Shown: positions 57,834-64,000 of the stretch, piece after piece
How the letters are laid out: every line of letters begins with the position of its first letter
How positions within the stretch are numbered: position 1 is the first letter of the stretch
DNA from: an uncultured Collinsella sp.
GTDB lineage: Bacteria; Actinomycetota; Coriobacteriia; Coriobacteriales; Coriobacteriaceae
Length of the DNA: 64,000 nucleotides
Assembly: GCA_934654585.1 (NCBI GenBank)
Contig: CAKUGF010000007.1
Span: 1-64,000, forward strand
Direction of reading: 5' to 3'
Translations under genes and position numbers: made by a program
The notes under the pieces: model-generated
What the model was told of the DNA's origin: nothing
The model's input: the letters and a program-made list of their open reading frames with translations, nothing else
The model's database searches: none

Positions 57834-58919
57834 TTAGGCAAGGTGCGCGATGACGGCATCGGCGAAGGCCTGCGTGCCCACGGCGCCCTCAACGGAGCCG
57901 GTCTGGGCGCGGCGCACGTCACCGGTAACCTGCTCGCCCTCGTCGAGCGTGGCAGAGACGGCAGCGCGGATGCGGTTGGCCGCGTCGTTCTCGCCCAGGT
58001 GGTCGAGCATCATCGCAGCGGAGAGAATCTCGGCCGTGGGGTTGGCGATATCCTGGCCTGCGATATCGGGTGCGGAGCCGTGCGTGGCCTCGAAGATGGC
58101 GCAGTCGGCACCAATGTTGGAGCCGGGGGCCATACCCAGGCCGCCCACCAGGCCGGCGCACAGGTCGCTGACGATGTCGCCGTACAGGTTGGGCAGTACC
58201 AGGACATCGAAGTCGTTGGGGTTCTGGACCAGGCCCATGCAGGTGGCGTCGACGATCTTGTCGTTGAACTCGATATCGGGATAGTTCGCGGCCACCTCGC
58301 GCGCAACGCGCAGGAACAGACCATCGGTCGCCTTCATGATGTTGGCCTTATGCACGGCCGTCACCTTTTTGCGGCCGCAACGGCGGGCATACTCAAAGGC
58401 GTACTCCACAATGCGGCGGCTCTTGGCGATGGAGATCGGCTTGATCGAGATAGCGGAATCGGCAGCAAAAGTCTTCTGGCCCGAGCGCTCGACGAGCTGC
58501 GAGAGCTCCTCGACCTCGGCAGCGCCCTCATCGAACTCGATGCCGGCGTAAAGATCCTCGGTGTTCTCGCGCACGATGACCAGGTCGACGTCGCGGAAGC
58601 GCGAGCCGTCGCCCGGCTGCGACAGGCAGGGGCGCACGCAGGCGTACAGGTCAAAGTGCTTGCGCAGGGCAACGTTGACGCTGCGGAAGCCCGTGCCGAC
58701 CGGCGTGGTGATGGGGCCCTTGATGGCAACCTTGGTCTCGGCGACCGCGTCGAGCACGTGCTGGGGCAGCGGGGTGCCAAACTCGTCCATGACGCCGGCG
58801 CCGGCCTCCTGGACGTTCCAGTTGATCTGGACACCGGTGGCCTCGACCACGCGGCGCATGGCCTGGGTGATCTCGGGACCGATACCGTCACCGGGAATCA
58901 GGACTACATCGTGCGCCAT
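57834..58919 (-). CDS. icd: Isocitrate dehydrogenase (NAD-type, short form)
   Basis: 361 aa. Isocitrate/isopropylmalate dehydrogenase fold: [11 protein letters not shown] (~7), substrate loop [18 protein letters not shown] (~80), [12 protein letters not shown] (~115), the active-site Lys in [11 protein letters not shown] (~188), [19 protein letters not shown] (~240) and the nucleotide loop [12 protein letters not shown] (~273). The short length and [18 protein letters not shown] favour NAD-dependent isocitrate dehydrogenase over isopropylmalate dehydrogenase. It makes 2-oxoglutarate for glutamate synthesis. First of a run with five genes behind it upstream on the same strand. Confidence 0.88.
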   Translation of the reverse strand: MAHDVVLIPGDGIGPEITQAMRRVVEATGVQINWNVQEAGAGVMDEFGTPLPQHVLDAVAETKVAIKGPITTPVGTGFRSVNVALRKHFDLYACVRPCLSQPGDGSRFRDVDLVIVRENTEDLYAGIEFDEGAAEVEELSQLVERSGQKTFAADSAISIKPISIAKSRRIVEYAFEYARRCGRKKVTAVHKANIMKATDGLFLRVAREVAANYPDIEFNDKIVDATCMGLVQNPNDFDVLVLPNLYGDIVSDLCAGLVGGLGMAPGSNIGADCAIFEATHGSAPDIAGQDIANPTAEILSAAMMLDHLGENDAANRIRAAVSATLDEGEQVTGDVRRAQTGSVEGAVGTQAFADAVIAHLA

Positions 58920-58925
58920 AATCTG

Positions 58926-59624
58926 TTACTCCTCGTCTTCGGCGTCGTCAGATTTTTTAACGCTAGCACGCTTCTTCTTTTTGGAGAGATCCAGGCCAAA
59001 ACGTTTAACAAGCATTTCGCAAATCTCGCTCGAGCGGGCTTTGAGATAGCTGCCCTTGCCGTTCTCGGCGTCGAACTTAAGGCGCAGTGCGAGCTTCTCG
59101 GCGACCTCGGCGTCGATCTCGCCCTGACCAAACTCGTACAGGCAACCGAGCATGTCGCGATACTCGAGGTCACCGTGGTAGCACTGGATGGCCTCGTCCA
59201 GGATCGGCCAGGCCTCGCGCGAACGCTCGACGCTCGTGGCGCCCCACACGCACAACAGGCGGAAGGCGGCGTAGCGCAGCGTGGAGGAAAGCTCGTCGAA
59301 CAGCGCGGTCTCGGCGCCCTCAAAGGCATCGCCCATCTGCTCGGGGCAGGTGGTGGCGAGCGCCGTCAGGGCATCGAGGGCCTCCCAGCGGGTCTGAGCC
59401 TCGGGGCGGTCGAGCGCCTCGATCAGCGCGGGCACGCAGGGCACGACGCGCTGTGGGTCGCGCTCGGCCAGCAGGTGCAGCACGCGGGCGGCAAACTGGC
59501 GGATGCGGCGCGTGGGGCAGCCGAGCTCCTGGACCAGGCGGTCGACGGCGTTCTCGTTCTCCTCTGCCAGCTGAAGCTGTGCCAGCTCCTCATCGGTAAG
59601 CTGTTCGTCTTTGTTTTCTGCCAT
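58926..59624 (-). CDS. HEAT-repeat-like hypothetical protein
   Basis: 232 aa, rich in Ala/Leu/Glu helices. Repeats such as RRIRQFAARVLHLLAERDP, LDRPEAQTRWEALDALTALA and STLRYAAFRLLCVWG look like HEAT-type repeats (~35-140). The C-terminus is basic then acidic (LDLSKKKKRASVKKSDDAED). Such proteins usually scaffold other proteins. It starts with AAGAAGAGG and ends six bases before the isocitrate dehydrogenase start. No specific family recognised. Confidence 0.7.
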   Translation of the reverse strand: MAENKDEQLTDEELAQLQLAEENENAVDRLVQELGCPTRRIRQFAARVLHLLAERDPQRVVPCVPALIEALDRPEAQTRWEALDALTALATTCPEQMGDAFEGAETALFDELSSTLRYAAFRLLCVWGATSVERSREAWPILDEAIQCYHGDLEYRDMLGCLYEFGQGEIDAEVAEKLALRLKFDAENGKGSYLKARSSEICEMLVKRFGLDLSKKKKRASVKKSDDAEDEE

Positions 59625-59636
59625 AGTTACCTCTTC

Positions 59637-60065
59637 TTATTTCTTGGTGTGCTTGCCAGCACCCTTGCTGTCATCGGTGACCGAGATGAGCTGTCGGTCG
59701 GCAGCGCCGTTGCGACGCGCGCGGCGGCGCTCCTCGGCGTCGCCCGCGTCGGCGGCGGCGCGATGGGCCTTGTTGACGTTAAAGACCTCGTCATGCTTGC
59801 GCCACGGACCGACGGACTCGCCAAAGCTCATCTTAAGGCCGGCGATAAAACCGCCGAGCCAGCCGATCGGCGCAAACTGCACCAGCGGGAACAGCGAGAA
59901 AACCCAGGTCAGCAGAACGACTGCCGCCGCACCCGCAAAGTTGGCGATCCAGTAGTCGCGCCTGGTGATCACGCGCTTTTCGCAAGCCCACTGGCCGCAC
60001 AAAAAGCCAATGTAGATCGCAAAGATAAAGAGCACCAGCGCGAGCACCACGAACGTCCAGCTCAT
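59637..60065 (-). CDS. Small membrane protein of unknown function
   Basis: 142 aa from the ATG at 60065, with CGAGGAG upstream. TM1 ~3-22 (FVVLALVLFIFAIYIGFLCG), TM2 ~40-62 (AGAAAVVLLTWVFSLFPLV), a third short hydrophobic region ~65-78, then a basic cytoplasmic tail (EERRRARRNGAADRQL, DDSKGAGKHTKK). No family recognised. It lies between the HEAT protein and the dehydrogenase gene, with short gaps. Confidence 0.65.
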   Translation of the reverse strand: MSWTFVVLALVLFIFAIYIGFLCGQWACEKRVITRRDYWIANFAGAAAVVLLTWVFSLFPLVQFAPIGWLGGFIAGLKMSFGESVGPWRKHDEVFNVNKAHRAAADAGDAEERRRARRNGAADRQLISVTDDSKGAGKHTKK

Positions 60066-60070
60066 GGGCG

Positions 60071-61150
60071 CTACTCCTCGTGATGATGGCCGCAGCAGCA
60101 CTCGTGGCCGTCATCGTGGCCGTGGCCGCCGCAGCACTCGTGGTCCTCGCCGTGGTGGTGGCCACAACCGCACTCGTGGTCGTCGCCGTGCTCACCGCAA
60201 CCGCAGCCGTCCTCGTGAGCGCCGTGCTCCTCGGGGCGATACTGCGACCAGTCCAGACCGGCGGCGATGGCGTCGGCCTCCTCCTTGTAGAGCACCGTGA
60301 TGGCCTGGGTGCCCAGCTTGGCGCCACCGATGGCGTCGAGCATGTCGTAGAGCGTAAAGGCCACGTCGGCGCCGGGCAGCGCGAGCTCGCGGTCGTCGGC
60401 GTAAGCGAGCGCCAGGCGCAGGTCCTTAATAAAGTGCTCGACCATAAAGCCGGGCTTGTAGTCGCCGTCGAGCGCCTTGGGGGCCAGGCTCTCCATGGCG
60501 CCGGACTTGCCGGTGCCGCCCAGGATCATCTGACGGGTCTTCTCCAGGTCAAGGCCGCTCAGCTCGGCAAATGCCATGGCGTCTGCCATGCCGACCATGC
60601 AGGCGCCCAGCGACACCTGGTTGGCGAGCTTGGCAGCCTGGCCCTTGCCGGCACCATCGAAGCAGCAGATGGTTGCCGCAAAGGTGGAAAGGATATCGCG
60701 GACCGGCGCGATGTCGTTCTCGGTAGCGCCCACGATAGCCGTGAGCGTGCCGGCGATCGCGCCCGACTCGCCGCCAGTGACGGGGCAGTCAAACGCCATG
60801 CGACCGGAGACCTGGGCGGCCTCGGCAATGTCGCGGGCGAGCTCGGGCGAGCTCGTGGTGAGATCGATCAGGACCGCGCCCGGCTTGGTGCAGGCCAGCA
60901 GGCCGTCGCCCGCCAGGTAGAGCTCCTCGACCTCGGAGGGATAGCCCACCATGGTAAAGACGACATCGGCGCCTGCCGCGGCCTCGGCCGGCGTATCGGC
61001 CCAGACGGCGCCGCGCTCGACGAGTGCGGCAGCCTTGGACTTGGTGCGGTTGTTGACCGTGACGGGATAGCCGGCATCCAGGATGTGGCCGGCGATGGGG
61101 GCACCCATGATTCCGGTGCCGATGAATGCGACGGAGAGCTTGTTTGCCAT
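60071..61150 (-). CDS. NAD-dependent beta-hydroxyacid dehydrogenase with His/Cys-rich C-terminal tail
   Basis: 359 aa. Residues ~1-310 are a complete 3-hydroxyisobutyrate dehydrogenase-type enzyme: GTGIMG (~11), FDCPVTGGESGAIAG (~118), catalytic-region GAGKGQAAKLANQ (~165) and DLRLALAYADDRELALP (~247). It resembles GarR/tartronate semialdehyde reductase. From ~311 a tail of about 48 residues holds repeated Cys/His groups (CGCGEHGDDHECGCGHHHGE, then CCGGHGHDDG and CCCGHHHEE), a plausible metal-binding extension not part of the family. Start ATG at 61150 with GAAAGG upstream. Confidence 0.85.
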   Translation of the reverse strand: MANKLSVAFIGTGIMGAPIAGHILDAGYPVTVNNRTKSKAAALVERGAVWADTPAEAAAGADVVFTMVGYPSEVEELYLAGDGLLACTKPGAVLIDLTTSSPELARDIAEAAQVSGRMAFDCPVTGGESGAIAGTLTAIVGATENDIAPVRDILSTFAATICCFDGAGKGQAAKLANQVSLGACMVGMADAMAFAELSGLDLEKTRQMILGGTGKSGAMESLAPKALDGDYKPGFMVEHFIKDLRLALAYADDRELALPGADVAFTLYDMLDAIGGAKLGTQAITVLYKEEADAIAAGLDWSQYRPEEHGAHEDGCGCGEHGDDHECGCGHHHGEDHECCGGHGHDDGHECCCGHHHEE

Positions 61151-61241
61151 GAAACCTTTCCTTTTGGGTTGGGTGTTGTTACCAGGTTGAATACTCGGCG
61201 CCAGCGTTTGAGCTGAGGGCACTTACAGACGCAGCGCCCAC

Positions 61242-62195
61242 CTACTCGCCACGTACGCGACGCGCGATACGGTCGGAAAGCGAGGCTTTCTCGGCGCGGT
61301 TCTTGCCCCAAAACGCGCAAGCCACCATGCCGGGGCCCACGTGCGAGCCGATGGTGGGACCCACGGAGCTGCGGATGATCGTGACGTCGGCGCAACCTTC
61401 CTCCTTGCGGATGGCGGCCTCGAGCCAATCGCCGTCCTTCTCGGCGTCGGCCGTCATGATGGCGATGGGCATGGTGCGATCGGGCACATAGTTCTCGCGG
61501 AACGACTTGAGGATGGACTTGAGTGCCTTCTTGCGGCCGCGGTTGACGCCGATCAGTGACAGGGAACCAGCCAAGTCGTAGGAGAGTTCGGGCTTAACGT
61601 CGAGCTTTGCCGTGAGCTGCGCCGCCGCGGGCGGAATGCGGCCGCCGGCAGCCAGCGCGTCGAAGCTCTCGAGCGTAAAGTAGCCGTGGACATAGGTCTT
61701 GGCCTCGTTTGCCCAGTCGACCAGCTGCTTGGCGGTCAGTCCCGCCGAGCGCTGACGAACGGCCTCGAGCGCCAGGAGCTCGCCGGTCGCGCAGGGCAGG
61801 GCGTTGTCGACCACATACAGCTCAAAATCGGGATACTCGGCGCGCACGGCATCTGCCGCCTGGCACGCGGAGTTGTAGCTCGACGACAGCGCCGAGGTGA
61901 AGCACAGGTAGACCGTGGGCGTGCCCTCTTTGGCGCACTCGGTAAAGAACTCGATATAGCGACCAAGCGACACAGCCGAGGTGGACACGCGGGCGCCGGC
62001 GCGCATGCGGTCGTAGAACTCCTTGGGCGTGATGCTCGACCAGATGTCATCCGTGCGCTCCTCGCCATCGATGATGAAGGGAAATCCCAGGATATCGACA
62101 TCGAGGTTCGCGGCGACCTCGGGGCTAAAGTCGCAGCAGGTATCGACGACGATGCGGCAACGGTCAGAATGGCCGGCGGATGCAGCCTTGTCCAT
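61242..62195 (-). CDS. DegV family protein
   Basis: 317 aa, ATG at 62195 with AAGGAGTC upstream. DegV fold: IVVDTCCDFSPEV (~15), ISTSAVSLGRY-like STSAVSLGRYIEFF (~72), TSALSSSYNSA (~102), and the domain-2 GGRIPPAA (~186) plus GPTIGSHVGPGMVA (~285). DegV proteins bind fatty acids; FakB members present them to the kinase FakA for phospholipid synthesis. The fatty-acid kinase is not in the window. Confidence 0.9.
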   Translation of the reverse strand: MDKAASAGHSDRCRIVVDTCCDFSPEVAANLDVDILGFPFIIDGEERTDDIWSSITPKEFYDRMRAGARVSTSAVSLGRYIEFFTECAKEGTPTVYLCFTSALSSSYNSACQAADAVRAEYPDFELYVVDNALPCATGELLALEAVRQRSAGLTAKQLVDWANEAKTYVHGYFTLESFDALAAGGRIPPAAAQLTAKLDVKPELSYDLAGSLSLIGVNRGRKKALKSILKSFRENYVPDRTMPIAIMTADAEKDGDWLEAAIRKEEGCADVTIIRSSVGPTIGSHVGPGMVACAFWGKNRAEKASLSDRIARRVRGE

Positions 62196-62213
62196 CAAAG
62201 CGACTCCTTACGT

Positions 62214-62245
62214 AAAAAGGCGGCCACCCGCATGGGATGGCCGCC
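62214..62245 (-). terminator. Terminator after hpf
   Basis: GGCGGCCA / TGGCCGCC stem, followed in the minus sense by TTTTTACG. Confidence 0.8.
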
Positions 62246-62274
62246 AGCCGTTAACTCATGCAAGTTAACGTATT

Positions 62275-62859
62275 TTACTCGTCAAGCGTTTCGATACGGG
62301 GCTTGATGATGCCATATCCACCATTCTTACGGTGATACACCACATTGATGAGGCCCGTCGTCGCGTTCTCGAACACGTAGAAGTCGTGGCCCAGCAGATC
62401 GGTCTGCACCAGCGCCTGCTCCTCAGTCATCGGGGTGACGTCGATGACCTTCTCACGGACGAGCAGGTCGTCGTCCTCCTCGGGCAGCAGCAGGTCGGCC
62501 AGATCGTCAACGCGCTCGACCGGTGCGACGTCCGCAGCGCTGGCACCACCCTGGCGGTTGTCCACGACCTTAGTCTTGAACTTGCGCAGCTGACGGGTGA
62601 CCTTATCGGCGGAGAGGTCGATGGCGGCGTACATATCGGCACCGTGCTCGGCAACGCGAATCACGGAACCGCGGGCACGAACCGTAACCTCGACGATTGC
62701 CGGGTTGGGGTTCGAGGGGTTCTTCTCATAGCGAAGTACAACGTCGACCGTCATGGGCTCGATATCGAAAACCTTGAGCGCCTCGCCGATCTTCTCATCC
62801 ACATGCGCACGCAGAGCATCGGTTACCGTCGTCTTGCGTCCAGAAACCTTGATATCCAT
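62275..62859 (-). CDS. hpf: Ribosome hibernation promoting factor, long form
   Basis: 194 aa. N-terminal RaiA/S30AE domain (~1-100; MDIKVSGRKTTVTDALRAHV, basic KVTRQLRKFKTKVV) and a C-terminal dimerisation domain (~135-194; VTPMTEEQALVQTDLLGHDF and YVFENATTGLINVVYHRKNG). Long HPF joins two 70S ribosomes into inactive 100S dimers in stationary phase. The ATG at 62859 has GGAGCCACGT before it; a longer frame lacks a signal. The 317-bp upstream region holds a CGCACTTT/AAAGTGCG hairpin near 62981-63004 but no gene. Confidence 0.94.
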   Translation of the reverse strand: MDIKVSGRKTTVTDALRAHVDEKIGEALKVFDIEPMTVDVVLRYEKNPSNPNPAIVEVTVRARGSVIRVAEHGADMYAAIDLSADKVTRQLRKFKTKVVDNRQGGASAADVAPVERVDDLADLLLPEEDDDLLVREKVIDVTPMTEEQALVQTDLLGHDFYVFENATTGLINVVYHRKNGGYGIIKPRIETLDE

Positions 62860-63076
62860 ACGTGGCTCCAATCTGCCTCGGGGACTTACTGTACTGGCTA
62901 TGTACCCATTGCCGTGCATTTAATCACGCGGATTCTTAAAGACCCGAATAACGATTGCTTGATACCGCATACCGAAGTCTCGCACTTTTCTGTGGCAAAG
63001 TGCGCTATGGGAATGCGACGGCGACCTTGGTTTTGCACCTAAAAAATGTCTTTGACCTGCTGGTTTTATGGAAATG

Positions 63077-63110
63077 AAAAAGCCGGGCTCCCCTGGTGGA
63101 GAAGCCCGGC
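63077..63110 (-). terminator. Terminator after the binding-protein gene
   Basis: GCCGGGCT / AGCCCGGC stem, TTTTTC in the minus sense. Confidence 0.85.
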
Positions 63111-63176
63111 AATGCGTGTTGAAACCGTGAAGAGGTGTCCTTTCCAGCGTATAGGAGACACCACCCCTAGCAATAA

Positions 63177-64000
63177 CTAGCTGTTGAGCTTGTTAATGTC
63201 GTCGTCGGTGATGGTGCCCTCCTGGCTGGACGATTTGTCCTCGGAGGATGTACCCTCGCTGCCCGAATCGGAGGATTCATCGCCGGAAGACACGGTCTCG
63301 CTGGATCCAGAGCCAGCCGACTGCACGCTGGCGCCCGAAACCGTCTTGGCGGTGAGGTCATAGGGCATCGTGCCATACCAGACGGAGTGAACCGCCTCGA
63401 GCGTACCATCGGCAGTAATACCGTCGAGGGCATCGCTCACGGCGCGGCACAGCTCGTCGTTGGCCGCGAGGCCTGCGACACCGAGCGTCGAGGGCGTCTC
63501 GAGAGCGCCGACGTAGGAGACCTGGCTCATCAGGCGCGCAAGGTAGCCGCCAGCCGTGGAGTCGCAGATCACGTAATCGACCTCGCCGGACTCGAGCGCC
63601 TCGAAGCACTCGTTGATGTTGGAGAAGGTCTTTTGATTGGCAGTAATGCTCTGCTTGGCAAGTGCCTCCTGCGAGGCCGAGGAAGTCTGAACGCCCAGGG
63701 TGGCCGTGTTAAGCGTTTCGGTGGAAACACTCAGTGACTCGCCGTCGCTGGTCTTTCCGAACACGGCTGCAGCGTCATACAGGCAGGTGCCAAGCGTGCT
63801 GACATCGCCGTCCGTGGAATTGACGTCACCGATGAAGATATCGGCCTTTTTATCGCCGAGCGCGGAACCGGCAGAGGACGCATCGACGAAGGCGACCTTG
63901 AGACCCATGCGGCTTGCAAGGGCGTGAGCGGCATCGACCGCGTAACCCGTGAGCTCACCGTCGGCGCCCTGCATGGCCTGCGGGGCATCGGAGGTGTCGA
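63177..64000 (-). CDS. Amino-acid ABC transporter substrate-binding protein family 3, C-terminal part
   Basis: About 274 residues inside the window; the start lies beyond 64000. Pattern of family 3 solute-binding proteins: GELTGYAVDAAHALASRMGL followed by KVAFVD, ADIFIGDV, an ALESGEVDYVICDSTAGGYL segment (~140) and AVSDALDGITADG. The extreme C-terminus is a Ser/Glu/Asp-rich tail (SSETVSSGDESSDSGSEGTS), probably disordered. The ligand-binding fold favours a polar amino acid ligand. Signal peptide and permease genes are outside the window. Confidence 0.82.
   Translation of the reverse strand, partial: DTSDAPQAMQGADGELTGYAVDAAHALASRMGLKVAFVDASSAGSALGDKKADIFIGDVNSTDGDVSTLGTCLYDAAAVFGKTSDGESLSVSTETLNTATLGVQTSSASQEALAKQSITANQKTFSNINECFEALESGEVDYVICDSTAGGYLARLMSQVSYVGALETPSTLGVAGLAANDELCRAVSDALDGITADGTLEAVHSVWYGTMPYDLTAKTVSGASVQSAGSGSSETVSSGDESSDSGSEGTSSEDKSSSQEGTITDDDINKLNS

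Noticed and set aside
57834..58919. 3-isopropylmalate dehydrogenase
   Set aside because: The substrate loop and [10 protein letters not shown] segment favour isocitrate dehydrogenase, and no leucine genes adjoin it.

Overview
The window looks like a chromosomal segment of a gut-associated Coriobacteriia, most likely a Collinsella-type organism. I infer this from the moderately high GC content, actinobacterial-type codon use combined with Firmicutes-like sugar genes (lacABCFEG, mannose-family PTS, agaS), and many short palindromic intergenic repeats. Genus is an inference; no rRNA gene is present. I see no prophage, insertion sequence transposase or CRISPR array.

Layout. 1-5.1 kb: start of an SDR gene, then a MarR regulator with a heterodimeric ABC exporter. 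5.1-5.7 kb: repeat-rich non-coding DNA. 5.7-12 kb: DAHP synthase, a truncated GNAT gene, agmatine deiminase and a Bce-type ABC transporter. 12-15.3 kb: a Nudix-Vsr fusion, an AraC regulator and a HAD phosphatase. 15.5-18.7 kb: class II aldolase, DeoR regulator and flavodiiron protein. 18.8-23 kb: LacI regulator divergent from galK-galT. 23.4-24.8 kb: AAA/DUF4143 ATPase. 25-31.4 kb: tagatose-6-phosphate operon (lacA, lacB, lacX, lacC), a membrane protein, lacF and a LacI regulator. 31.7-39.9 kb: two diverged copies of a PTS EIICB plus 6-phospho-beta-galactosidase cassette, separated by another LacI gene. 40-44.4 kb: Fic protein, DeoR regulator, galM and an orphan PTS EIIB. 44.6 kb: tRNA-Thr(CGT). 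44.8-55 kb: yhcH, a nagA remnant, second lacC-lacX pair, flavodoxin, nagA, agaS, GntR regulator and a mannose-family PTS operon with yajC. 55.6-64 kb: DUF2975-like protein with XRE regulator, SurA-like protein, isocitrate dehydrogenase, HEAT protein, membrane protein, a dehydrogenase with a His/Cys-rich tail, DegV, ribosome hibernation factor, and the start-less end of an amino-acid binding protein.

How the genes fit together (inference): lactose or related galactosides enter through LacF/EIICB, are cleaved by LacG, and galactose-6-phosphate goes LacAB to tagatose-6-phosphate. Amino sugars imported by the mannose-family PTS pass through NagA and AgaS, which also gives tagatose-6-phosphate. 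Both routes meet at LacC (two copies) and a class II aldolase. Free galactose uses GalM-GalK-GalT.

The most interesting signal is a family of five roughly 100-nt three-stem elements (7584-7677, 5598-5695, 24898-25002, 27078-27176, 33563-33664), all directly 3' of genes in the same sense. Their stems change sequence while keeping pairing, and four share a short GC-rich lead-in. Other points are the Nudix-Vsr fusion, the metal-binding-like tail on a dehydrogenase, a PTS EIIB whose active-site His is Tyr, and several other palindrome families.
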